DNA of 10,830 nt from the NCBI GenBank assembly GCA_937902695.1, contig CALFNI010000423.1, forward strand, positions 1-10,830. Direction: 5' to 3'. Shown here piece after piece: positions 1 to 6,677 of the stretch. The notes beneath the pieces are model-generated. The model was not told where the DNA came from. It did not search any database and saw only the letters and a list, made by a program, of their open reading frames with translations. Both the position numbers and the translations under genes were made by a program. Position 1 is the stretch's first letter. Each line of letters opens with the position of its first letter. Source of the DNA: an uncultured Rhodanobacteraceae bacterium. Lineage in GTDB: Bacteria; Pseudomonadota; Gammaproteobacteria; Xanthomonadales; Rhodanobacteraceae.

Positions 1-609
1 TCGTTCGAGACGCCGCGCGCGGCGCGGCCCTCCACCGAGTCCGCGTCGCTGACGAAGCGCGGCCCGATAGTCAGCGAGCGCGCGCGATTGCCACGGCTGT
101 TCATCGATCCCGCCGCCGGCAACTATCACGCGAATGCGCCGCTGGCGCGGCTCGAGCCGTATTTCCTCGATCCGCTGAAGCCGGGCGAATATCGCCAGAT
201 CGGACCGTCGCGGCTCCAGGAAATGCGCGGCAGCGCGCCGGGCCGTCCGCTCGTGCAGATGCACTGGATGAGCGCGTTGCTGCGCTCGAACGGATGTCTC
301 GGCGCGCATCTCGATCCCGGCGGCACGTACCGCGTCAAGCGCTGGCTCAGCGTCTACGGCGAGTACCGCAAGCAGTACCGCATCGCGACGATGATGCTGC
401 GGCCGCTGCGCCTGCACGAAATCGCCCGCAAGGCCGACGCGAAGATGGTCGAGGTGTTCGATGTCGTCAATGCATACGACGCGATCGGGCTCCTCGAGTG
501 GGAGCCGCGCAAGTCGCGCTATGTCGTCGAAGCCCACGCCGGGAAGCCGCGCGCGGTCGCCACGCCCGGGACGGCACGTCTGCTCGCGGCCGCGCTCCTG
601 ACCCGCTGA
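1..609 (+). CDS. Unrecognised protein, 3' part only (truncated at left window edge)
   Basis: The frame is open from base 1 to a TGA at 607-609, with no ATG in the first 87 bases. The only nearby start is a TTG at 88 without a good ribosome binding site, so I read this as the C-terminal part (about 200 residues) of a gene that begins outside the window. I do not recognise the family. The middle has a tryptophan- and arginine-rich stretch (VQMHWMSALLRSNG, then YRVKRWLSVYGEYRKQYR). The last third, around LRLHEIARKADAKMVEVFDV followed by a short strand-like segment, could be a small winged-helix fold of the kind that ends many bacterial regulators; that is inference from the helix pattern only. 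There is no signal peptide or membrane segment in the visible part. The gene meets the RidA-like gene tail to tail with 3 bases between the stops and no terminator hairpin. Confidence 0.7.
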   Translation, partial: SFETPRAARPSTESASLTKRGPIVSERARLPRLFIDPAAGNYHANAPLARLEPYFLDPLKPGEYRQIGPSRLQEMRGSAPGRPLVQMHWMSALLRSNGCLGAHLDPGGTYRVKRWLSVYGEYRKQYRIATMMLRPLRLHEIARKADAKMVEVFDVVNAYDAIGLLEWEPRKSRYVVEAHAGKPRAVATPGTARLLAAALLTR

Positions 610-612
610 GCG

Positions 613-1086
613 CTATTTGCCGACGACCGCGTTGCACTGCACCTCGGCGCGCGCGCCGAGCGCGAGCCCGCTTGCCGCGAACGCCATGCGGGCCGGGAAG
701 TGTTCCTTGAAGAACGGCTTGTAGGCCTCGTTGAAGGCGGGCCATTCCTTGATGTCGGCCAGCGCGACCGTGCATTGCACGACGCGGTCGTACGAGGAGC
801 CGTGCTTGGTCAGCGCGGCGCCGATGTTCTCCATGATCTGCTTCGTCTCCGGGCCGACGCCGCCCGGGACGAGCTTGCCCGACGCGTCGGTGCCGACCAT
901 GCCGGCGAGATAGAGCATGTCGCCGGCGCGGACGGCCTCGGAGAACGGCAGCGTCATGCCGGGCGGGCCGTTCTCGACCTTGTAGAACTCGAGCGGTACG
1001 CCCGCCGCCAGCGCCGGTGCCGCGAACGCCGCCAGCGCCACCGCGAGCGCGGAGCGCGATGTGCCCGAAAGATCGAACCTGGCCAT
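613..1086 (-). CDS. RidA/YjgF/UK114 family protein with signal peptide
   Basis: A 157-residue member of the RidA (YjgF/YER057c/UK114) family. Classical RidA is a cytosolic trimer that hydrolyses reactive enamine/imine intermediates released by PLP enzymes. The family core runs from about residue 33 to 155. R133 in PARMAF and E148 in GARAEV sit 15 residues apart, matching the spacing of substrate-binding R105 and E120 in E. coli RidA, so the imine-deaminase pocket may be intact. Unlike classical RidA (about 128 residues) it has an N-terminal extension with an arginine, a hydrophobic alanine-rich segment and an ALA cleavage site near residues 27-28, which reads as a Sec signal peptide; the product is probably periplasmic. 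The start is the ATG preceded by GAGGTGG on the minus strand. Its in vivo substrate is unknown. Exported RidA-like proteins could bind other small ligands. Confidence 0.93.
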   Translation of the reverse strand: MARFDLSGTSRSALAVALAAFAAPALAAGVPLEFYKVENGPPGMTLPFSEAVRAGDMLYLAGMVGTDASGKLVPGGVGPETKQIMENIGAALTKHGSSYDRVVQCTVALADIKEWPAFNEAYKPFFKEHFPARMAFAASGLALGARAEVQCNAVVGK

Positions 1087-1134
1087 GATCCACCTCGCCG
1101 ACTGACGCGCCGGTTGCGCGGCAGGCAGCCTACC

Positions 1135-1281
1135 TCAAACGTGCAGCATCGGCACAAGGCCGAGGAGGCCGACGATGATCAGGTAGATCGCGACGACGTA
1201 GTTGAGGAGGCGCGGCACGATCAGGATCAGGATGCCGGCGATGAGCGCGATGAGCGGCTGCAGGGCGACGTGCACGGACAT
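1135..1281 (-). CDS. DUF3096 small membrane protein
   Basis: A 48-residue hydrophobic protein starting at an ATG with AAGGAG about 7 bases upstream on the minus strand. Two hydrophobic segments (about residues 6-22, PLIALIAGILILIVP, and 27-46, NYVVAIYLIIVGLLGL) are separated by a short RLLN turn. The pattern of length, the ILILIVPRLLNY core and the C-terminal GLLGL matches my memory of the DUF3096 family (Pfam), a family without a known function. The frame stays open upstream, but an extended version would lack a ribosome binding site and run through the control region shared with the divergent diguanylate cyclase gene, so the short form is preferred. It probably sits in the inner membrane; in related genomes such proteins are often near stress or envelope genes, but nothing here shows its role. 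Confidence 0.85.
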   Translation of the reverse strand: MSVHVALQPLIALIAGILILIVPRLLNYVVAIYLIIVGLLGLVPMLHV

Positions 1282-1434
1282 GGTCACTCTCCTTGGAGGG
1301 TTGGGCGGGGACAGCGCCCGGTAAAATACGCGCTGTTCATTAATGCCGCGGGAACGCGCGCCGGGGACCGCCGGTTGTCGAGCTTTACAATGGCGACGTC
1401 CGTTCTGTGACAATCTGCACCCGGCGCGGCGGGC
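1282..1434. promoter_or_regulatory. Divergent control region between DUF3096 and GGDEF genes
   Basis: These 153 bases separate two divergent genes and must hold both promoters. On the plus strand TTTACA (1384-1389) and GACAAT (1409-1414) could be weak -35 and -10 boxes, but their 19-base spacing is long. An AT-rich patch, TAAAATA at 1322-1328, stands out in otherwise GC-rich DNA and could be a -10 region for either strand, although no well-spaced -35 box goes with it. I see no clear operator palindrome. Confidence 0.3.
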
Positions 1435-3069
1435 ATGGCGATGCAGACGACCGAGACTCCGGACGGGCAGGCGACACCTCGCGGCCTATGGCTCCTGATC
1501 GTCGAAGACCAGCGCTTCGACGCGATGCTGCTGCGCCGTCAGCTGAGCGCGCCTGCGATCAGCTGCGCGCACGTCGATCATGCCGAATCGCTCGCCGGCG
1601 CGATCGAGGCGCTGGGCCAGTGCCAGTACGACGCCGTGCTGCTCGACCTCGGCCTTTCCGATTCGGACGGCGTCAACGCGGTCAGGACGCTCAACCAGCG
1701 CTTTCCCGATCTCGTCATCGTCGTGCTCACCGGCCGCGACGAGGAAGCGCTCGGCATCGAGGCGCTGGCGAGCGGCGCGCAGGACATGCTGATCAAGGGC
1801 AGCTTCGACACGACGGTGCTCGCGCGTGCGCTGCACTACGCGATCGAGCGGCAACGACTCGAGGGCGGCCTGCGCCAGAGCGTGGAGGAGCACCGCGCCC
1901 TCTTCGAGAACAACCCGTTTCCGGTCTGGGTCTATGACGGCTACACGCTGCGCTTTCTCGCCGTGAACGAAGCGAGCGTCGCCGAATACGGCTACACGCG
2001 CGAAGAGTTCCTCAAGATGACGCTCATGGACGTCCAGCCGGCCGAGGAAGCGCAAAAGCTCATCCCGGCGGTCGAAGCCGGGAAGGCGACGGGCCTGGTC
2101 GTCTACGAGTGGCGGCACCGGCGCAAGAACGGCACCGTGTTCGACGTCGAGATCAACGCGCAGTCGATCGACTTCCGCGGCCGTCAGGCGCGCATCGTGC
2201 TCGCGCGCGACATCACGGTGCGCAAGCGCGCGATCCGCGCGCTCGAGATCAGCGAAGGGCGCTTCCGGAACCTCTTCCAGCACAGCCTCGGGCTCATCTG
2301 CACGCACGATCTCGAAGGCCACCTCATTTCCGTCAATCCGGCTGCCGCCCGCGCGCTCGATTTCTCGGTCGGCGACATGATGGGCCGCAACCTCGCCGAC
2401 TTCGTGCCGCCCGAGCGGCGCGAGGAGGTGCATCGCTATCTCGAGCGCATCAAGACGCGCGGCGGCGATTCGGGCCTGCTGCCGCTCGTCGGGCGCGACG
2501 GCACGCTCCGGATCTGGCAATACCACAACATTCTGGACAGCGATGCCGACGAGCCGTATGTGCTCGGGCACGCACAGGACATCACCGAGCGGCGCAACTA
2601 CGAGCAGAAACTGCGCGAGCTGTCGACGATCGATCCGCTGACCCGCTGCCACAACCGGCGCTACCTCGACGAGCACGCGGCGCGACTCGGCGACGCGCGC
2701 TGGGGCTGCATCGTCGTCGACCTCGACCGGTTCAAGCAAATCAATGACACGTACGGCCACGAGCGCGGCGATCAGGTCCTCGTCGGCATGGCCGATTTCC
2801 TGCGCCGCCACGCGCCGGGCGGGGCGACCGTCGTACGGCTCGGCGGCGATGAGTTCCTGATGTTGCTCGACGCGACGGATGCGGATGGGCTCGCGGCCCT
2901 TGCCGACGCGCTGCAGTCGGATTCCATTCCGGCGCCGGCGGAGTTCACGCTCGGATGCGGGTTGCGCGAGGAGGCGGAAACGCTGGAAGCGACACTGCGT
3001 CGCGCGGACGCAGCGCTCTATGCGACGCGCGCCGCCGCACGAGGCGACGGCGGGCCGACAAAACCCTGA
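1435..3069 (+). CDS. Response regulator diguanylate cyclase (REC-PAS-PAS-GGDEF)
   Basis: A 544-residue signalling protein predicted to make cyclic di-GMP from two GTP, controlled by phosphorylation and by PAS sensing. Domain order: receiver at about 19-137, with acidic pair E24/D25, phosphoacceptor D71, switch T99 and K121; a first PAS at about 152-262; a second PAS at about 272-385, each ending in a typical RDIT/QDIT motif; GGDEF at about 393-535. The signature GGDEF is intact at 470-474, with metal ligand D429 and substrate contacts N437/D438. The RxxD inhibitory site expected five residues before GGDEF is absent (PGGA). The C-terminal end is somewhat degenerate (FTLGCG for the usual TxSxG, ALYATR for ALYxAK). 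No signal peptide or membrane span, so it is cytoplasmic. No histidine kinase lies beside it. A second in-frame ATG at 1441 is an alternative start; the ribosome binding site is poor for both. The gene ends 4 bases from the convergent glycine-zipper gene. Confidence 0.95.
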   Translation: MAMQTTETPDGQATPRGLWLLIVEDQRFDAMLLRRQLSAPAISCAHVDHAESLAGAIEALGQCQYDAVLLDLGLSDSDGVNAVRTLNQRFPDLVIVVLTGRDEEALGIEALASGAQDMLIKGSFDTTVLARALHYAIERQRLEGGLRQSVEEHRALFENNPFPVWVYDGYTLRFLAVNEASVAEYGYTREEFLKMTLMDVQPAEEAQKLIPAVEAGKATGLVVYEWRHRRKNGTVFDVEINAQSIDFRGRQARIVLARDITVRKRAIRALEISEGRFRNLFQHSLGLICTHDLEGHLISVNPAAARALDFSVGDMMGRNLADFVPPERREEVHRYLERIKTRGGDSGLLPLVGRDGTLRIWQYHNILDSDADEPYVLGHAQDITERRNYEQKLRELSTIDPLTRCHNRRYLDEHAARLGDARWGCIVVDLDRFKQINDTYGHERGDQVLVGMADFLRRHAPGGATVVRLGGDEFLMLLDATDADGLAALADALQSDSIPAPAEFTLGCGLREEAETLEATLRRADAALYATRAAARGDGGPTKP

Positions 3070-3073
3070 CGGA

Positions 3074-3505
3074 TCAGCGGCGTTCCAGGTGGCCGTTGTA
3101 GACGCGCACGCGATCGCCATCCTGCACGTCCGGATTGTCGCCCTGCGTCACGGTGACGTAGCGGCCGTTGTCCATGCGCACGCCGAAGCGCCAGGCCCGC
3201 TCGCTGCCGCGATTGTTCTTCTCGACCTGATGGCCGATCGCGCCGCCAGCGACCGCGCCGCCGACCGTCGCCGCCGTGCGGCCGTCACCCTTGCCGATCG
3301 TCGAGCCGAGCACGCCGCCGGCGATCGCGCCGATCGCAGTGCCCGCGCCGAGGTGCGAATCCTTGTGCCGGACCTGTTCGACGCTGGTCACGGTGCCGCA
3401 GTTGCCGCAGCGTTGGTCGTAATCGCGGTCGCGCGCAAGCGCGCTTCCGGTGCTGATCACGGCGGCACCGAGCGTCATCGCAATAAGAGAGTCGCGCAGC
3501 TTCAT
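3074..3505 (-). CDS. Exported glycine-zipper (2TM, SlyB-like) envelope protein
   Basis: A 143-residue protein starting at an ATG with a perfect AGGAGG nine bases upstream. Residues 1-24 form a Sec signal peptide ending in ALA before RDRDYD; there is no lipobox cysteine, so unlike SlyB or Pcp it is not predicted to be a lipoprotein. A CxxC pair (C33, C36, in RCGNCG) follows. The glycine zipper covers about residues 53-91 as two GxxxG-rich helices (GTAIGAIAGGVLGSTIG and GGAVAGGAIG) joined by a polar KGDGRTAAT turn, typical of glycine-zipper 2TM domains. The C-terminal part, with a MDNGRYVTVTQ strand and a GDRVRVYNG motif, resembles the small beta domain that follows the zipper in this family. 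Likely location is the periplasm or outer membrane, where such proteins are linked to envelope integrity; the exact function is unknown. Alone in its direction, with 138 bases of upstream DNA. Confidence 0.9.
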   Translation of the reverse strand: MKLRDSLIAMTLGAAVISTGSALARDRDYDQRCGNCGTVTSVEQVRHKDSHLGAGTAIGAIAGGVLGSTIGKGDGRTAATVGGAVAGGAIGHQVEKNNRGSERAWRFGVRMDNGRYVTVTQGDNPDVQDGDRVRVYNGHLERR

Positions 3506-3643
3506 GGTCGTCGTCCTCCTGGCCTGTACGGAGGATCATTGCAGCAAACGCGGCATGAATTTGCGGACAACCGCAGGTTTCCGCGCGCTGAACGCTGTCG
3601 CCGTGGCCGGCCTGCGTTCAGGCCGGCCACGCCGACGCGGCCG
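3506..3643. other. Intergenic region upstream of glycine-zipper gene
   Basis: These 138 bases lie between the methyltransferase stop and the glycine-zipper start, both on the minus strand. They hold the strong AGGAGG ribosome binding site (complement of 3515-3520), a small hairpin with stem TGCGG/CCGCA (3562-3566 with 3571-3575, loop ACAA) and, at the methyltransferase end, a long perfect stem-loop listed separately. I cannot name a convincing promoter here. Confidence 0.4.
3602..3631 (-). terminator. Perfect 13-bp stem-loop after methyltransferase gene
   Basis: CGTGGCCGGCCTG at 3602-3614 pairs without mismatch with CAGGCCGGCCACG at 3619-3631 around a four-base loop. The stem begins 12 bases beyond the methyltransferase stop on the minus strand, the position of a terminator. 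No T-tract follows in either direction, so it is either a stem that blocks 3' degradation or a terminator that does not rely on a U-run. It is clearly a hairpin; its function is inferred. Confidence 0.5.
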
Positions 3644-4408
3644 TCAAGGCTTCTTGAACACGAACACGAAGCGGTCGGTCTTGCCGACCATCGGGCCCTT
3701 GTAGGTGATCTCGTCGCGCGCATCGTCGGGACGGCGCAGCACGTTGCTCCTGCCGACGCGCTTCAGGCCATGCGACTCGAAATCCTCCTGCGCGAACGCT
3801 TCGTCGATGCGGTGCAGGTCCTGCGCCGCGGAGCTGCCGGTGCCGGCCTTGGCGGAATGGTCCACGACGAGCACGACGCCGCCCGGCTTCAGCGCCCTGA
3901 CGATCTGGTCCAGCACGGAATTGACGTCGACCTTCGGCCAGCCATCCTCCGCCGAGACCCAGTAGAGATCGTGATAGACCTTCATCATGACGACCGCGTC
4001 GAGCGTGTTCTCGCCGAGATTCATGTGCGCGAAGTCGACCGTTCGGTGCTCGACGTTCGCCAGATGCTGCTTGTCGATGCGCGTCTTCCACGAGTCCTGC
4101 GAAAACTTGTCGTACGCCTCGTTGTTGAGCAACAGCACGTGGCCCTGCGGTCCGACGACGTAGCTCAGGAGCTCGCTGTAGTAGCCGCCCGCGGCGAGGA
4201 AATCGGCGACCTGCATGCCGGGCTTGATGCCGGCGAGGCGCAGCATCTCGGCGGGCTTGTCGACCGGATCGCGCTTGATGTCGTTGGCGAGGCGGCCCTT
4301 GTGCGCGACGGCGTCGTCGTAGACGTCGGCGCGCGCCGCGGATGAAATGCCGGCGGCAAGGAACAGTGCGATCAGCGCGGTCGTGAACTTCGTCTTCAAT
4401 GGGGACAT
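3644..4408 (-). CDS. Exported class I SAM-dependent methyltransferase (COG4798-like)
   Basis: A 254-residue protein with the fold pattern of class I SAM methyltransferases, closest in my recognition to COG4798, 'predicted methyltransferase'. Residues 1-27 are a Sec signal peptide (KTK, hydrophobic core, ARA before DVYDD). The SAM-binding motif I is the family's variant form, VADFLAAGGYYSELLS at about 67-82, in place of the usual DxGxGxG. A second acidic position follows strand 2 (LLLNNEAYD). Later motifs include NTLDAVVMMKVYHD (about 135-147) and LKPGGVVLVVDHS (about 173-185). The start is the ATG at 4406-4408: this places the signal peptide at the N-terminus and has GAGG about 8 bases upstream, whereas a longer reading would put 22 arginine-rich residues ahead of it. 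The substrate is unknown. An exported methyltransferase is puzzling because SAM is not known to be present in the periplasm. It lies 118 bases downstream of the EF-G-like gene and may or may not be cotranscribed with it. Confidence 0.88.
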   Translation of the reverse strand: MSPLKTKFTTALIALFLAAGISSAARADVYDDAVAHKGRLANDIKRDPVDKPAEMLRLAGIKPGMQVADFLAAGGYYSELLSYVVGPQGHVLLLNNEAYDKFSQDSWKTRIDKQHLANVEHRTVDFAHMNLGENTLDAVVMMKVYHDLYWVSAEDGWPKVDVNSVLDQIVRALKPGGVVLVVDHSAKAGTGSSAAQDLHRIDEAFAQEDFESHGLKRVGRSNVLRRPDDARDEITYKGPMVGKTDRFVFVFKKP

Positions 4409-4435
4409 GTGCGAGCCTCGGTCGGTGGAATCGCG

Positions 4436-4453
4436 GCGCGCATTGTTGCGCGC
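4436..4453 (-). other. Small GC hairpin in methyltransferase leader
   Basis: GCGCGCA (4436-4442) and TGCGCGC (4447-4453) form a perfect 7-bp stem with a TTGT loop, about 27 bases upstream of the methyltransferase start and 73 bases beyond the EF-G-like stop on the minus strand. No T-run follows. It could be a weak terminator for the upstream gene or leader structure for the downstream one, and in DNA this rich in GCGC it may be chance. Confidence 0.3.
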
Positions 4454-4526
4454 GCATGCGACCGCGCGCGGCATTCGCGATCCGTTTGCGACGGACGGTG
4501 GCTCGAGCGCGACGACCGCCCGGACG

Positions 4527-6575
4527 CTAATCCTCGTCGACGCGCGGCTTGAACGCGTCGGTCAGCTGCTTCTGCACTTGCGCCGGCACGGGCTCGTAGT
4601 GGCTGAACTCGATCGCGTAGCGGCCCTGGCCGCCGGTCATCGCCTTGAGTTCGGTCTGGTAGTCGGTCACCTCGGCGAGCGGCACCTGCGCCTTGATGAT
4701 GATCTCGCCGCCGCGCAGCGAGTCGGTGCCGCTGATGCGCGCGCGCTTGGAGGCGAGCCCGCCGGTCACGTCGCCCATGTGCGCGTCGGGCACGAACACG
4801 TCGAGATTGACGATCGGCTCGAGCACCTGCGGCTTCGCCTTCGTGATCGCGTCGAGGAACGCCTTCTTGCCGGCCGTGATGAAGGCGATTTCCTTCGAGT
4901 CGACCGCGTGGTACTTGCCGTCGTAGACGACCACGCGTACATCCTGCAGCTGATAGCCCGCGACGGCGCCGTGCTCGAGCACCTGCCGCACGCCTTTCTC
5001 GACCGCCGGAATGAACTGGCCCGGGATCGTGCCGCCCTTGACCTCGTCGAGGAACTCGAAGCCGCCGCCGCGCGGCAGGGGTTCGATGCGCAGGTACACC
5101 TCGCCGAACTGGCCCGCGCCGCCGGTCTGCTTCTTGTGGCGGTGATGGCCTTCGGCTTTCGCGGCGATCGTCTCGCGATAGGCGATCTTCGGCGGGCGCG
5201 TCTTCACTTCGACGCCGTAACGCTCGCGCATGCGCTCGAGCATGAGCTTCAGGTGCAGGTCGGACAGCCCGCGGATCACGCTCTCGTTCAATTCCTTGTT
5301 GTGCTCGACGCGAAAGCACGGATCTTCCTCGCTGAGCCGGGTGAGCGCCGTCGCGAGCTTCTGCTCCTGGCCCTTGTGCGCGGGCTCGACCGCGAGGCCG
5401 AACATCGGCATCGGGAAATCGAGCGGCTTGAGGTGGATCTGATCCTCGTCGTGCGAATCGTGCAGCACGGCGTCGAAGTGGATCTCGTCGATCTTCGCGA
5501 CGGCGGCGATGTCGCCCGGGATCGCCTGCTCGATTTCGGTGTGGTCCTTGCCGCGCAGCCTGAAGAGATGGCCGACCTTGAACGGCTTCTTGCCGTCGTC
5601 GATGAAAAGTTGCGTGTCCTTGCGGACCGTGCCCTGATAGACGCGGAACACGCTGAGCTTGCCGACGAACGGATCGTTGAGGATCTTGAAGACATCGGCG
5701 ATCACGTGCTTGCTGCCGTCGGGTACGGCCTTGATGGACTCGGCGTTCGCGCCGACGCCCTTGACGAACACCGGCGGGTTGCCTTCCTTCGGATTCGGCA
5801 GCAGCTTCGCCGCGAGCGCGAGCAATTCCCTGACGCCGGCGCCGGTGCGCCCGGACGTGAAGCAGATCGGCACGAGGTGGCCTTCGCGCAGGCACTGCTC
5901 GAACGCATCGTGCAGTTCCTGGCCCGACAGGCCCGATTCGCCGTCGTCGAGATAGTGGCCCATGACCGTCTCGTTGATCTCGACGACCTGGTCGATGATG
6001 TGCTGGTGCGCGTCGGCGACCGACGAGAAATCGGCATCGCCGCTCGGCTGGAAGAAGCAGTCGACGACCGCGCCGCCGTTTTTCGCGGGCAGGTTGATCG
6101 GCAGGCACTCGGTGCCGAACTCGTCGCGAATCGCCTCGACGATCCCTTCGAGATCGATGCCCTCGTGATCGATCTTGTTGATCACGATGACGCGGCAGAG
6201 GTTGCGCTGCTTCGCGCGGTCCATGAGCCGGCGCGTCTGGTGCGCGATGCCGGCGGCGGCGTCGACGACGATTGCGCAGGTCTCGACCGCGGCGAGCGCC
6301 GACAGCGTCGGCCCGCGGAAGTCGGGCGATCCCGGCGTGTCGATCAGGTTGACATGGACACCGTTCGTATCGATCGACGCGATCGAGGTGCCGATCGAAT
6401 GCTTGCGTTCCCTTTCCAGCGGATCGAAATCCGACACCGTCGTGCCGCGCTCGACCGAGCCTGCCGTCTGGATCGCGCCGCCGGCATGCAGCAGGGCTTC
6501 GAACAACGTTGTTTTGCCGGCGCCCGCTTGGCCTGCGAGTGCGATGTTGCGGATGTCGTCGGTCGTATAGGACAT
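4527..6575 (-). CDS. Elongation factor G-like GTPase (EF-G paralogue)
   Basis: A 682-residue protein with the full EF-G domain order: GTP-binding domain (about 1-280), domain II (about 288-375), domains III to V (about 385-682). P-loop GQAGAGKT at 15-22, G3 DTPG at 79-82, G4 NKID at 133-136. It differs from housekeeping EF-G, which has AHIDAGKTT and DTPGHVDF: the histidine after DTPG, which promotes GTP hydrolysis on the ribosome, is serine here (S83), and the G2 region reads HSIGTS where RGITI is usual. Domain IV begins at AYRET (465-469) and has the loop MGDVTGGLASKRARI (600-614). These are features of the EF-G-like/EF-G2 group found beside a normal fusA; I therefore do not call it fusA. 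Its role is unsettled. A mycobacterial EF-G2 is reported to lack ribosome-stimulated GTPase activity, which suggests, but does not show, the same here. The start ATG has GGAGGG upstream; an N-terminal extension beyond it would be antisense to the hydrolase gene. Confidence 0.93.
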   Translation of the reverse strand: MSYTTDDIRNIALAGQAGAGKTTLFEALLHAGGAIQTAGSVERGTTVSDFDPLERERKHSIGTSIASIDTNGVHVNLIDTPGSPDFRGPTLSALAAVETCAIVVDAAAGIAHQTRRLMDRAKQRNLCRVIVINKIDHEGIDLEGIVEAIRDEFGTECLPINLPAKNGGAVVDCFFQPSGDADFSSVADAHQHIIDQVVEINETVMGHYLDDGESGLSGQELHDAFEQCLREGHLVPICFTSGRTGAGVRELLALAAKLLPNPKEGNPPVFVKGVGANAESIKAVPDGSKHVIADVFKILNDPFVGKLSVFRVYQGTVRKDTQLFIDDGKKPFKVGHLFRLRGKDHTEIEQAIPGDIAAVAKIDEIHFDAVLHDSHDEDQIHLKPLDFPMPMFGLAVEPAHKGQEQKLATALTRLSEEDPCFRVEHNKELNESVIRGLSDLHLKLMLERMRERYGVEVKTRPPKIAYRETIAAKAEGHHRHKKQTGGAGQFGEVYLRIEPLPRGGGFEFLDEVKGGTIPGQFIPAVEKGVRQVLEHGAVAGYQLQDVRVVVYDGKYHAVDSKEIAFITAGKKAFLDAITKAKPQVLEPIVNLDVFVPDAHMGDVTGGLASKRARISGTDSLRGGEIIIKAQVPLAEVTDYQTELKAMTGGQGRYAIEFSHYEPVPAQVQKQLTDAFKPRVDED

Positions 6576-6640
6576 GGTGAGACCCTCCGGTAGCACGAGA
6601 GGACGCTGGCCGGCGGGATGGCAGCGGACCCACCGGAGCC

Positions 6641-6671
6641 ATAGACTTGTCCCATCGCCGACAGGGGTCAA
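6641..6671 (-). promoter_or_regulatory. Possible promoter of EF-G-like gene
   Basis: On the minus strand TTGACC (complement of 6666-6671) is a good -35 match. The best -10 match is GTCTAT (complement of 6641-6646), with a 19-base spacer that is longer than ideal. It would place the transcript start roughly 60 bases ahead of the EF-G-like ATG. The -35 box overlaps the ribosome binding region of the divergent hydrolase gene. This is pattern matching only. Confidence 0.25.
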
Positions 6672-6677
6672 GACGCA

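Noticed and set aside
1282..1413. 44-residue N-terminal extension of the DUF3096 protein
   Set aside because: No ribosome binding site is evident for it, and the 48-residue form has a clear AAGGAG and the normal family length.
1486..3120. A 544-codon open frame antisense to the diguanylate cyclase gene
   Set aside because: Shadow of the REC-PAS-PAS-GGDEF gene: low-complexity Arg/Val/Glu/Ala composition, no domain, and no sensible start region.
2879..4345. A 488-codon plus-strand frame spanning the glycine-zipper and methyltransferase genes
   Set aside because: It starts inside the GGDEF domain in another frame and runs antisense to two genes with signal peptides and good ribosome binding sites; its composition is typical of a shadow.
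4409..4474. Longer start for the methyltransferase (22 extra residues from 4474)
   Set aside because: It would bury the signal peptide behind an Arg-rich stretch. The ATG at 4406-4408 gives a standard signal peptide.
4347..6593. A 748-codon open frame on the plus strand, antisense to the EF-G-like gene
   Set aside because: Its translation is Leu/Arg/Asp/Val-rich with no recognisable domain, while the opposite strand encodes an intact EF-G-like protein with all GTPase motifs. Long antisense frames are expected at this GC content.
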